From positions 1 through 52,443 of the forward strand of contig NZ_JACHGN010000041.1 of the NCBI RefSeq assembly GCF_014202315.1: DNA of 52,443 bases, written 5' to 3'. Shown here piece by piece: positions 1 through 9,299 of this stretch. The stretch's first letter is position 1, and each line of letters begins with the position of its first letter. The notes beneath the pieces are model-generated. The model had not been told where the DNA came from. It did no database searches and saw only the letters and a list, made by a program, of their open reading frames with translations. This stretch comes from Thermocatellispora tengchongensis. Lineage in GTDB: Bacteria > Actinomycetota > Actinomycetes > Streptosporangiales > Streptosporangiaceae. The translations under genes and the position numbers were made by a program.

Positions 1-1028
<1,028 letters not shown>

Positions 1029-1073
1029 CCTGTCTCCTTCTCCGTCGTACGCGGGCCGCCGTCGCGGCATCCG

Positions 1074-1098
1074 AAGCCCGGCGTGGTCTGCCGGGCTT
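1074..1098 (-). terminator. Stem-loop terminator after the VOC gene
   Basis: Perfect 9-bp inverted repeat AAGCCCGGC / GCCGGGCTT with a 7-nt loop, in the 151-bp gap between the VOC gene and the UvrA-like gene, both on the minus strand. It probably ends VOC transcription; the U-tract is minimal, as is common in high-GC actinomycetes. Confidence 0.6.
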
Positions 1099-1179
1099 TG
1101 AGCAGTATGTCTGGTTTTTCCGTCGCTTTGGCCCGTGGAGCCTCCGTCAAGGCCCGGGGCGGGAGCGATGGAGCCGTGC

Positions 1180-1536
1180 TCATCGGTCCTGAAGCAGCCC
1201 CAGGACGTTGCCGTCGGGGTCGGTGAAGGTGGCCACCAGGCGGCCGCCGCCGACGTCGTGCACGGGCTCCTTCACGGTGGCGCCGGCCGCGGTGACCTCG
1301 GCCAGCTTCGCCTCGATGTCCGGCACGTGCCAGTAGGCGACCGGCGAGGTCATGCCCTGCGGACCGCCGCCCGGCACCAGCCCGATGTGCTGGCCCTCGG
1401 CCTCGAAGCCGACGTAGTAGGGCCCGTCGGCCTGCGGCTGCACGCCGAGCAGGGCGGAGTACACCGCCTTCGCCTTCTCCAGATCGGACACGGGGTGCAG
1501 CACGGTCTTGATCCCCTGGGTGGCAGAGCCGGTCAT
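1180..1536 (-). CDS. VOC (glyoxalase/dioxygenase-fold) family protein
   Basis: A 118-aa single-module vicinal-oxygen-chelate protein. The strand order is H14-P-V-S-D-L-E-K-A, then HIGLVPGGG, then FTDPDGNVLGLLQ at the end. ATG at 1536 is preferred over the overlapping GTG at 1542 because AGGAG lies 5 nt before the ATG and would overlap the GTG. The usual metal-binding Glu in the last strand appears replaced (VLGLLQ), so it may be a binding or non-catalytic member. Substrate unknown. It lies 118 bp downstream of the TetR gene in the same orientation and may be co-transcribed with it. Confidence 0.85.
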   Translation of the reverse strand: MTGSATQGIKTVLHPVSDLEKAKAVYSALLGVQPQADGPYYVGFEAEGQHIGLVPGGGPQGMTSPVAYWHVPDIEAKLAEVTAAGATVKEPVHDVGGGRLVATFTDPDGNVLGLLQDR

Positions 1537-1654
1537 GGTCACTCCTGAAGTCGTGGCTCGGTACGTCCTGATCGAACGACGAAGACGACGCTAGCCGCGG
1601 CTTCGGGAGCGGCGCTTCTCGATTCCTGACCGGTTCGGGCGCCCTTCCGGATCG

Positions 1655-2224
1655 TCATCCGAGCAGCGCCGTGGCCATCTGCTGGATGGAGCGGGTGAAG
1701 CGGCGGGGGTCGCCGGGCGGTGTCATGTGGCGGATCAGGTCGCCGTCGAAGACGGCGAGCAGGGCGTGGGCCAGGAAGCCGGAGTCGAGATCGGGGCGTC
1801 CCTCGGCGAACAGGCCGCTGAGGTGGCCGTGCCAGAACCGGTAGCTGGGATCGTCGTACTTGTCCTCCGCGCACGCCTGCTCGTGCGCGGACAGCAGCAC
1901 GGCGTTGCCTTCGGCGATGGCGCCGAGCCGGTCGAGGAAGGCGAGCATCCGGTCCCGGGCGGGGGCTCCGGGACCCAGCGGCGGGGGCCCGTTCCGGACC
2001 GCGTCGCGCAGCTCGCGCGATCTTTCCTCCAGCAGCGCCTGCAACAGCCCGGCGCGGCTGCCGAAGCGGCGGAACACGGTGCCCTTCCCGACCCCGGCCA
2101 GGGCGGCGACGCGATCCAGCGACACGTGGTCGCCCCCGCCTTCGGCCAGAAGCCGCTCGGTCGCCTGGAGCACGGCGCGGCGGTTGCGGGCCGCGTCGGC
2201 GCGTTCGGCTCGCTGCTGGGCCAT
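1655..2224 (-). CDS. TetR-family transcriptional regulator
   Basis: A 189-aa repressor. The N-terminal HTH (about residues 20-60, including VSLDRVAALAGVGKGTVFRRF) is followed by an all-helical ligand domain with no recognisable specificity. Starts are possible at 2260, 2230 and 2224. ATG 2224 is chosen because GGTGGGGGA sits at the right distance and because the 2260 start would place a 15-bp palindrome inside the gene. It is transcribed divergently from the MDR oxidoreductase, and two palindromes lie between them, so it most likely represses both itself and that gene. Confidence 0.88.
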   Translation of the reverse strand: MAQQRAERADAARNRRAVLQATERLLAEGGGDHVSLDRVAALAGVGKGTVFRRFGSRAGLLQALLEERSRELRDAVRNGPPPLGPGAPARDRMLAFLDRLGAIAEGNAVLLSAHEQACAEDKYDDPSYRFWHGHLSGLFAEGRPDLDSGFLAHALLAVFDGDLIRHMTPPGDPRRFTRSIQQMATALLG

Positions 2225-2242
2225 CGGCATCCCCCACCAAGA

Positions 2243-2257
2243 CGGACTGTCAGTCCG
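2243..2257. promoter_or_regulatory. TetR operator candidate 1
   Basis: Perfect dyad CGGACTG-T-CAGTCCG in the tetR/oxidoreductase divergent gap, immediately upstream of the chosen tetR start. It matches operator 2 at 13 of 15 positions. Confidence 0.7.
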
Positions 2258-2278
2258 CATATGCTACCGTGCGTCAAC

Positions 2279-2293
2279 CGGACTGCTGGTCCG
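2279..2293. promoter_or_regulatory. TetR operator candidate 2
   Basis: CGGACTGCTGGTCCG, an imperfect dyad (CGGAC/GTCCG arms) whose centre lies 36 bp from operator 1. It is 29 bp upstream of the oxidoreductase start, so a bound repressor would block that promoter. Confidence 0.65.
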
Positions 2294-2321
2294 GATGACG
2301 TCGTCTCCGAAGGAGCCTCGT

Positions 2322-3245
2322 ATGGACATGCGCGCCCTCGTCGTCGATCCCGCCGCCCCCGGCTCCCTCCGGCTCGGCACGGCCCCCGAACCCCGGCCCG
2401 CCTCCGGCCAGGTGGTGCTCGATGTCCGGCACATATCGCTCAACCGCGGCGAGGTGGCCTTCGCCGGCCGCCGTCCGGCCGGAACCGTGCACGGCTACGA
2501 CGCCGCCGGTGTCGTCGTACGCGCCGCCGCCGACGGCACCGGACCCGCCGTGGGCGCCAGAGTCGCGGCCTTCGGCACCGGGGCGTGGGCGCAGCGGATG
2601 GCCGTGGACACCACCGCGGTGGCCGAGGTCCCCGCCGAGGTCGGCCTCGCCGACGCCGCCGCGCTGCCGATGGCCGGGATCACCGCCCTGCGCACCCTGC
2701 GCTCCCGCCCCATCCTGGGCCGGCGGGTCCTGATCACCGGAGCGGCCGGGGGCGTCGGCCGCTACGCGGTCCAGTTGGCGGCCCTGGGCGGCGCCCATGT
2801 GATCGCCTCGGTGGGATCGCCGGCCCGCGCCGCCGGCTTGACCGGCCTCGGCGCCCACGAGGTGGTGGTCGGTCTGCAGGGCATCGACCGGCCGGTGGAC
2901 CTCATCCTCGACACCGTGGGCGGGCCGCAGTTGGCCGCGGCCTGGGAACTCCTCGCCCCGGGCGGGGGTGTGAAGAACATCGGCTGGGCGTCGGACGAGC
3001 CGGCGGTGTTCGCGCCGTACTCGATGTTCTCCATCGGCCCGGCCAAGACGATGAGCACGTTCGGCGACGTCCACGAGGCCGGCCCGGATCTGGCCACCCT
3101 GCTGGGGTTCGTGGCCGCCGGGCGGCTCTCGCCGGAGGTCGGCTGGCGCGGGCCTTGGGAACGCGTCGCCGAGGCCGCCCGAGCGCTGCTGGACCGGCGC
3201 ATCGCGGGCAAGGCGGTCCTGGACGTGGAACCGGCGGCGGGCTGA
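2322..3245 (+). CDS. MDR-superfamily quinone oxidoreductase-like dehydrogenase (no zinc ligands)
   Basis: A 307-aa medium-chain dehydrogenase/reductase. It has a GroES-like N-terminal half (about 1-115) and a Rossmann half with the nucleotide-binding motif GAAGGVGR at 140-147. It lacks the Cys-rich structural zinc loop and the catalytic Zn ligands of true alcohol dehydrogenases, so an NADPH-dependent quinone/enone reductase role is likely. ATG 2322 has AAGGAG 6 nt upstream; an in-frame ATG at 2328 is possible. It is controlled from the divergent TetR operators, which suggests induction by a small electrophile or quinone ligand (inference). Confidence 0.87.
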   Translation: MDMRALVVDPAAPGSLRLGTAPEPRPASGQVVLDVRHISLNRGEVAFAGRRPAGTVHGYDAAGVVVRAAADGTGPAVGARVAAFGTGAWAQRMAVDTTAVAEVPAEVGLADAAALPMAGITALRTLRSRPILGRRVLITGAAGGVGRYAVQLAALGGAHVIASVGSPARAAGLTGLGAHEVVVGLQGIDRPVDLILDTVGGPQLAAAWELLAPGGGVKNIGWASDEPAVFAPYSMFSIGPAKTMSTFGDVHEAGPDLATLLGFVAAGRLSPEVGWRGPWERVAEAARALLDRRIAGKAVLDVEPAAG

Positions 3246-3249
3246 CGGA

Positions 3250-3297
3250 CCACGGCCGTGGGGACACCGCGGAGGGCGGCCAGGGCAATACGCCTCC
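3250..3297 (+). promoter_or_regulatory. Palindrome and hairpin between the oxidoreductase and selD
   Basis: CCACGGCCGTGG (3250-3261) is a perfect 12-bp palindrome 4 nt after the upstream stop. GGAGGGCG (3271-3278) can pair with CGCCTCC (3291-3297) with one bulged G. Either could end the upstream transcript or act in the selD leader; function not known. Confidence 0.35.
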
Positions 3298-3316
3298 AGC
3301 GGGGAAGGGTACCCCC

Positions 3317-4297
3317 ATGACAATCAGGTTGACGCAGTACGCGCGCGGTGGCGGCTGCGCGTGCAAGATTCCGCCGGGGGAGCTGGAGGCGATGGTGTCC
3401 GGGCTGGTCAAGCCGGACGACGATCTGCTCATCGGGCTCGACGACGGCGACGACGCCGCGGTGGTGCGGCTGGACGGGGAGCGGGCGGTCGTGGCCACGG
3501 CCGACTTCTTCTCACCGGTGGTGGACGACGCGTACACGTTCGGGCGGATCGCGGCCGCCAACGCCCTGTCCGACGTGTACGCCGTCGGCGGCGAGCCGCT
3601 GCTCGCGGTGAACCTGCTGGGGTGGCCGCGGGAGACGCTGCCGATGGAGGTGGCGGCCGAGGTGCTGCGGGGCGGCGCCGAGACGGCGCGCGAGGCCGGG
3701 TGCCATGTCGCGGGCGGGCACAGCGTGGACGACGCCGAGCCGAAGTACGGCATGGCCGTCACGGGCACCGCCGATCCCGGGCGGCTGCTGCGGATCGGGG
3801 CCGGGCGGGCCGGGCAGCCGCTGTCGCTGACCAAGCCGCTCGGCCTGGGCGTGCTGAACAACCGGCACAAGGCCACCGGGGAGGTGTTCCCCGAGGCGGT
3901 CGCGGTGATGTGCGCGCTCAACCGCGACGCCGCGCGGGCGGCGCTGGCGGCGGGGGCGCGCTGCGCGACCGACGTGACCGGGTTCGGGCTGCTCGGGCAC
4001 CTGTTCAAGCTGGCCCGCGCCTCGGGCGTGCGGGCGGTCGTGGACGCGTCCGCCGTCCCGTACGTCGCGGGGGCGCGCGAGGCGGTGCGCGACGGCTACG
4101 TGAGCGGCGGGACGCGGCGCAACCTGGCCTGGGTGGCGCCGCACCTCGACACCGCCGCCGGCGAGGAGGAGCTGCTGCTGCTCGCCGACGCGCAGACGTC
4201 GGGCGGGCTGCTGGTGGCCGGGGAGGTGCCGGGGGCCGCGGTCATCGGGGAGCTGGTTCCGCGCCCTCCCGGTGAGGCGACGCTGCTCGTGCGGTGA
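3317..4297 (+). CDS. selD: Selenophosphate synthetase (selenide, water dikinase)
   Basis: A 326-aa SelD that makes selenophosphate from selenide and ATP for selenocysteine synthesis. Seen: the N-terminal catalytic motif GGGCACKIPP, with C14 at the position that is Cys or Sec in SelD enzymes and K17 as the essential lysine; glycine-rich and Asp-rich PurM-like segments (VVATADFFSPVVDD, AAANALSDVYAVGG, ATDVTGFGLLGHL) follow. This is the Cys form, so the gene itself needs no UGA decoding. GGGGAAGG lies before ATG 3317. Its end overlaps the convergent nrfD-like gene by 56 bp. Its neighbour, the Sec-containing formate dehydrogenase, is the obvious client. Confidence 0.97.
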   Translation: MTIRLTQYARGGGCACKIPPGELEAMVSGLVKPDDDLLIGLDDGDDAAVVRLDGERAVVATADFFSPVVDDAYTFGRIAAANALSDVYAVGGEPLLAVNLLGWPRETLPMEVAAEVLRGGAETAREAGCHVAGGHSVDDAEPKYGMAVTGTADPGRLLRIGAGRAGQPLSLTKPLGLGVLNNRHKATGEVFPEAVAVMCALNRDAARAALAAGARCATDVTGFGLLGHLFKLARASGVRAVVDASAVPYVAGAREAVRDGYVSGGTRRNLAWVAPHLDTAAGEEELLLLADAQTSGGLLVAGEVPGAAVIGELVPRPPGEATLLVR

Positions 4298-5348
4298 CCC
4301 GCTCGCGCTGGGGGACCACGGTGTACTTGGGGTCCTCGGCGGACGCCTTTCCGGCGCGCAGCACGGCGAAGCGGGTGCAGAGCGCGCCCGCGGTCAGCGC
4401 CAGTCCCGCCACCGTGCTCAGCGCCCTGCCTGCCCTGCCTGCCCTGCCCGCCCTGCCGGCCCTGCGCGCCCGGGGCACAGCCTTGGCCGCCTCCGCCGCC
4501 GCCGCTGCCGCGCCGCCCGCGAGGGCCAGGGCGCGGGAGGCACGGACGAGACGGCCCGCGCTTCCCCGCTGATACGTCTCGGCGTGCATGCCCAGCCGGC
4601 GCAGCATGATCTCCATCGCGGCCGTCTCCGCCACCGCGCCCAGCACCGCCGCGCGCCGGGCCGGGGACGCCTCGGCGTACGGGGTGGCGAGCATGGCCAG
4701 CGCGCCCGCTCCCGCCAGCGCGCTGCCGGCGAACAGGAACGGCAGCTCGCGGCGGCCCTCGTGCCAGGCGGGCACGGCCGTGTCGGCGACCAGGACGCCG
4801 GTGTACGTCGCCATCGCCGGCCCCGTGACGGCGCCCGCGAGCGTGGCGGCGGCGCCGAGGCGGGGGAGGAGGCCGGTGATCGCCGAGCCCGCGGCGGCGG
4901 CCGTGATCGTGCCGTGGGCGGCCAGGATCCAGGAGCCGATGCTCATGGGTGAGGTGGGCTTCAGGACGCGCAGCATGTTCAGGAAGCGGTCGGGGCGGCC
5001 CAGCTCGGCGATCAGGAAGCCCGCCCCCGCGGCGGCCGAGGCCGCGGCGGTGAGCTTGGCGGTGAGCGCCAGCCGGTGGCTCCCGGACAGGTGCGCACCG
5101 GCGGCCAGCAGCGCCGACGCACCGGACACACCGCCCAGATAGAGATATGTCGGCATGTGGGGTTCATGCCAGATCGGCGATTTGATGACCGGCCTGCCGT
5201 AGTACGAACGGAAGTCGGCCTCCGGCACCATCGCCCGCTCCCCGCCCCGCCGGGACCCGTCCCCCCGCGGGGTCGCGTCCCCCCGTGCGCCGGCCTCTCC
5301 CCGTGTGTCAGCGTCCCCCCGGGAGTTCCCGTCCCCGCGCCGGTTCAT
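4242..5348 (-). CDS. NrfD/polysulfide-reductase-type membrane subunit of formate dehydrogenase
   Basis: A 368-aa integral membrane protein with about eight hydrophobic segments between residues 65 and 345. It has the NrfD-type entry (SYYGRPVIKSPIWHEPHMPTYLY) and AELGRPDRF. It would anchor the complex and pass electrons from FdhB to quinone. Two starts compete. ATG 5348 overlaps the fdhB stop (ATGA), implying coupling, but adds a 39-residue head of five RGDxxx hexapeptides (residues 4-33). ATG 5231 has a strong GGGGAG 6 nt upstream and begins where related proteins do. An AGR tripeptide run precedes the last membrane segment. The 3' end overlaps selD. Confidence 0.88.
   Translation of the reverse strand: MNRRGDGNSRGDADTRGEAGARGDATPRGDGSRRGGERAMVPEADFRSYYGRPVIKSPIWHEPHMPTYLYLGGVSGASALLAAGAHLSGSHRLALTAKLTAAASAAAGAGFLIAELGRPDRFLNMLRVLKPTSPMSIGSWILAAHGTITAAAAGSAITGLLPRLGAAATLAGAVTGPAMATYTGVLVADTAVPAWHEGRRELPFLFAGSALAGAGALAMLATPYAEASPARRAAVLGAVAETAAMEIMLRRLGMHAETYQRGSAGRLVRASRALALAGGAAAAAAEAAKAVPRARRAGRAGRAGRAGRALSTVAGLALTAGALCTRFAVLRAGKASAEDPKYTVVPQRERVTARAASPHREGAEPAPR
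5250..5339 (-). repeat. Five 18-bp/hexapeptide repeats at the 5' end of the nrfD-like gene
   Basis: The consensus is RGDxxx: RGDGNS, RGDADT, RGEAGA, RGDATP, RGDGSR. The array sits between the coupled start (5348) and the SD-backed start (5231), so it is either a disordered N-terminal extension or a degenerate leader. Confidence 0.6.
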
Positions 5349-6112
5349 CGGCCACCCCGCCTGGTGAACGAGAGCGCCGCCGTCGCCAGCATCGCCGCCG
5401 CCGCGCCCGCCGCCCAGCGCCACATCGAGGGCAGGTCGCGGGTCGTCACGACCGGGTCGGGGGGCAGGCCGTACACCTCCGGCTCGTCCATGAGCAGGAA
5501 GAACGCGCCGTCGCCGCCCACGCCGTCGCCGGGGTCGGCGCCGTACAGGCGGGCGTCCTCCCGGCCCGCCGCGTGCAGGGTCTCCACCCGCCGCTCCGCC
5601 CGCTCGCGCAGCTCGTCCAAAGGCCCGAACTGGATCGAGTCGGTGGGGCACGCCTTGGCGCAGGCGGGCTCCAGGCCGCCGCGCAGCCGGTCGTAGCACA
5701 TGGTGCACTTCCAGGCCCGGCCGTCGCGCTCGCGCCGGTCGATCACCCCGTACGGGCACGCCGGGACGCAGTAGCCGCACCCGTTGCAGATGTCCGCCTG
5801 CACCACCACGGTGTCGAACTCGGTGCGGAACAGCGCCCCGGTCGGGCAGACGTCCAGGCAGGCGGCGTGCGTGCAGTGCTTGCACACGTCGGAGGCCATC
5901 AGCCAGCCGCCCTCGCCGTCGCCGGTGAACGTCTCGATGAAGGCGACGTGCCGCCACGTGCTCGCCCCCAGCGCGCCGGTGTTGTCGTACGACGTGGCGT
6001 TGAAGACGAACCCGTCGTCGGGGATCTGGTTCCACTCCTTGCACGCCACCTCGCACGCCTTGCACCCGATGCAGACGCTGGTGTCGGTGAAGAACCCCAT
6101 GCGCTCACTCAC
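5345..6112 (-). CDS. fdhB: Formate dehydrogenase iron-sulfur (beta) subunit
   Basis: A 255-aa four-cluster ferredoxin-type subunit that relays electrons from the Mo/W-pterin subunit to the membrane. Cys groups visible: CIGCKACEVAC, CKHCTHAACLDVCP, CNGCGYCVPACP and CTMC..CAKACP, enough for four [4Fe-4S] clusters. A single C-terminal hydrophobic helix (WRWAAGAAAAMLATAALSF) could dock on the NrfD-like subunit. GTG 6112 overlaps the end of fdhA by 8 nt; ATG 6100 (MGFFTD) is an alternative. The stop overlaps the next gene's ATG (ATGA), so the three genes are translationally coupled. Confidence 0.95.
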   Translation of the reverse strand: MSERMGFFTDTSVCIGCKACEVACKEWNQIPDDGFVFNATSYDNTGALGASTWRHVAFIETFTGDGEGGWLMASDVCKHCTHAACLDVCPTGALFRTEFDTVVVQADICNGCGYCVPACPYGVIDRRERDGRAWKCTMCYDRLRGGLEPACAKACPTDSIQFGPLDELRERAERRVETLHAAGREDARLYGADPGDGVGGDGAFFLLMDEPEVYGLPPDPVVTTRDLPSMWRWAAGAAAAMLATAALSFTRRGGR

Positions 6113-9100
6113 GCCGGTACTCCTCGATCAGTTCGAGCAGCGACCTGCCCCGCGGCCGCCTGCCGGGAAGGATGTCGCAGGTCGTCGCCTTGCTCTCCTG
6201 GATGAAGACGTTCGGGTCCAGCACGATCGGCATCAGGTCGTTGGCCGCGTCGCCGGTCACCACGCCGCCGCCCGCCCAGCCCCAGTGGTAGGGCACGCCG
6301 ACCTGGTGGATCGTCCGCCCGGCCAGCCGCAGCGGCCTGATCCGGGGGCTGACCAGCACCCGCGCCTCGATCGCGGTGCGGCTGGTGACGATGGTGGCCC
6401 AGCCGCCGTTCTCCAGCCCGGTCAGCCCGGCCAGCTCCGGCGAGACCTCGCAGAACATCTCCGGCTGCAGTTCGGCCAGGTAGGGCAGGGTCCGGCTCAT
6501 GCCGCCCGCGGTGTGGTGCTCGGTCAGCCGGTACGTCGTCAGCACGTACGGGAAGCGCTCCACGCCGTCGTTGTAGGGCGTCTCGGGCCGGTGGTACGTC
6601 CGCCGGGCCGGGTTGGAGCCCACGCCGTACAGCGTGTTGCGCACCGGCGACTCGTGCGGCTCGTAGTGCGTGGGCATCGGGCCGTCCACCAGCCCCGACG
6701 GCGCGTACAGCCAGCCCTTGCCGTCGGCCTGCATCACGAACGGCGAGTCGCCGGCGATGGCGTCCTGGGCGGTCGCGCCCGGCGGCGGCCGGTAGCCGGG
6801 CGGCTTGTCCCGCTCGAAGTCGGGCACGTCGTCGCCGACCCAGGCCCCCGCCTCGGGGTCCCAGCTTATGTACGCCTTGCGCGCGCTCCACGGCCGTCCC
6901 TGCGGGTCGGCGGAGGCGCGGTTGTACAGGATGCGCCGGTTCAGCGGCCACGCCCAGCCCCACTCCGGGGCGACCAGCGACTGCTCGCGCCCCGGCTTGC
7001 GCCGCGCCGCCTGGTTGACGTCCTCGGCGTACACGCCGCAGTAGATCCAGCAGCCGCACCGCGTGGAGCCGTCGTCCTTCAGCTCCAGGTACGACGACAG
7101 CGCCTTCCCGTCGGGCCCGACCCCGTTGATCTCGCGCAGCACCGCCTCGGCCGACGGCTCCCGCGTGGGCCCGATCTCCGGGTAGGTCCAGGTCAGGTCG
7201 CGGAGCGGCCGGTCGATCTCGTCGTTGAGCAGCCGCCGCCTGATCAGCCGGCCCAGGTGGTAGAAGAACCACAGGTCGCTGCGGCAGTCGCCGGGCGGCT
7301 CCACGGCCTTCTCGCGCCACTGCAGCAGCCGCTGCGTCTGGGTGAAGGTGCCCTCCTTCTCCACGTGACTGGCGGCGGGCAGGAAGAACACCTCGGTGCC
7401 GATGTCCTGCGGGCGCATCTCGCCGGTGGCGATCTCCGGCCCGTCCTTCCAGAACGTCGCGGTCTCCACCAGCGTCAGGTCGCGCACGACGAGCCAGTCC
7501 AGGTTGGCCAGGCCCAGCCGCTGGGTGCGCCCGCCCGAGGAGCCGATCGCGGGGTTCTCGCCCACCACGAAGTACCCCTTGACCGTGCCGTCGATCTGGC
7601 CGAGCACGGTGGTGTACGTGCCGTGGTCGCCGGTCAGCCGCGGCAGGTAGTCGAAGCAGTAGTCGTTGTCCGCGGTGGCGGCCTCGCCCCACCACGCCTT
7701 GAGCAGGCTGACCACGTAGGACCGCTTGTTGCCCCAGAACCCGGTCTCCGCGCCCGCGTGCCGGAGGTAGGACTCCAGGTCCAGGTTCACCTGCGCGTGC
7801 GGCATCGGCAGGTAGCCCGGCAGGATGTTGAACAACGTCGGGATGTCGGTCGAGCCCTGGATGCTCGCGTGCCCGCGCAGCGCCAGGATCCCGCCGCCCG
7901 GCCTGCCGATGTTGCCCAGCAGGAGCTGCAGGATCGAGGCCGTGCGGATGTACTGCACGCCGACCGTGTGCTGCGTCCAGCCCACCGAGTACACCCAGGC
8001 CGTGGTGCGCTCCCTGCCGCTGTTGGCCACGACGGCCTCGGCCAGGCGCCGGAAGTCCTCCGGGGAGATGCCGCACAGCTCCTCGACCACCTCCGGCGTG
8101 TAGCGGGAGAAGTGCCGCTTGAGCACCTGGTACACGCAGCGCGGGTGGCGCAGCGTCTCGTCCCGCTCGGGCTCGGCGGGCGCGCTCGCGCCGCCGGAGC
8201 CGTACTGGTCGGGCCGCGCCGCCTCGGCGTGCACCCGCCCGCCATGGGCCCGCTCTGCCCGCTCCGGCCGCTCGCTCCCGGCGTACGCCCAGCTCGCCGG
8301 GTCGTACGCGCCCCGCTCGGGGTCGAACCCGGAGAACAGCCCGTCGAGGTCCTCGGTGTCGCGGAAGTCCTCCGAGACGATCGCGGCGGCGTTGGTGTAG
8401 GCGACGACGTACTCGCGGAAGTCGTGCTCACCCTGCAGCACGTGGTTGATCAGCGCGCCGAGCAGGACGATGTCGCTGCCCGCCCGGATCGGCAGGTGCA
8501 CGTCGGCCATCGCGCTCGTACGCGTGTAGCGCGGGTCGATGTGGAACACCTTCGCGCCGCGCTCCTTGGCCTCCATCACCCACTGGAACCCCACCGGATG
8601 GCACTCGGCCATGTTGGAGCCCTGGATGACGATGCAGTCGCTGTTGACCAGGTCCTGCTGGAAGGTCGTCGCGCCGCCGCGCCCGAAGCTGGTCCCCAGA
8701 CCGGGGACGGTGGAGGAGTGTCAAATACGGGCCTGGTTCTCGATCTGGATCGCGCCCAGAGCGGTGTAGAGCTTCTTCATCAGGTAGTTCTCTTCGTTGT
8801 CGAGCGTCGCCCCGCCCAGGCTCGCGATGCCCAGGGTGCGCCGCACGACAGCGCCGCCGTCGCGCTCCTGCCAGGTCTCCCTTCTCGTGGCCACGACCCG
8901 GTCGGCGATCATCTCCATCGCCGCGTCGAGGTCCAGCTCCTCCCAGTCGGTGGCGTACGGCCGCCGGTACAGCACCTTCGTGGGCCGTTCGGGCCGGGTG
9001 ACGAGCTGCTTGCTCGCGGCTCCCTTCGGGCACAGCCGTCCCCGGGAGATCGGCGAGTCGGGGTCGCCCTCGATCTGGGTGACCGCGCCGTCCTTGACGT

Positions 9101-9299
9101 AGACGAGCTGGCCGCACCCGACCGCGCAGAAGGGGCACACCGAGCGCGCCACCGAGTCGGCCTCGCCGGTGCGGGGGACCAGGGCGTCGGTGCGCCGTGA
9201 CCGCGCGGCGGCCCCGCGCCCGTCGGCGTCGCCGGGCGCGCCGCCCAGGGCGGCCCGGAGCTGCCGGTACACCGGCCAGCGCCCGATCAGGTCCCCCAT
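6105..9299 (-). CDS. fdhA: Selenocysteine-containing formate dehydrogenase, molybdopterin catalytic subunit
   Basis: 1064 residues when the in-frame TGA at 8723-8721 is read as selenocysteine (U193). It oxidises formate to CO2 at a Mo/W-bis-pterin centre. Seen: N-terminal [4Fe-4S] motif C55-x2-C58-x3-C62-x27-C90; then ENQARI-U-HSSTVPGLG, matching the QAR-U-H site of known Sec formate dehydrogenases; homology continues without break on both sides of the TGA (FGRGGATTF, SNMAECHPVGFQW). A SECIS-like hairpin follows the TGA. No Tat twin-arginine signal is apparent, so the active site probably faces the cytoplasm (inference). ATG 9299 overlaps the upstream gene by 13 nt; GTG 9305 is an alternative. 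A pipeline treating TGA as stop would wrongly split this gene in two. Confidence 0.96.
8692..8723 (-). promoter_or_regulatory. Selenocysteine UGA codon and bacterial SECIS hairpin
   Basis: The UGA codon (8723-8721) is followed after 12 nt by GTCCCC-GGTCT-GGGGAC, a perfect 6-bp stem (8708-8703 with 8697-8692) capped by GGUCU. As I recall, the E. coli fdhF SECIS has the same GGUCU in its apical loop, where SelB binds. The codon after UGA is CAC, as in fdhF. Confidence 0.88.

Noticed and set aside
3246-3316. tRNA-Sec (selC) gene next to selD
   Set aside because: The gap is too short (71 nt versus more than 90) and has no acceptor/D/T-arm arrangement.
8721-8723. TGA as a true stop splitting the formate dehydrogenase into two genes
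   Set aside because: Conserved sequence continues on both sides without a gap, the position is the catalytic Sec, and a GGUCU-loop hairpin follows.
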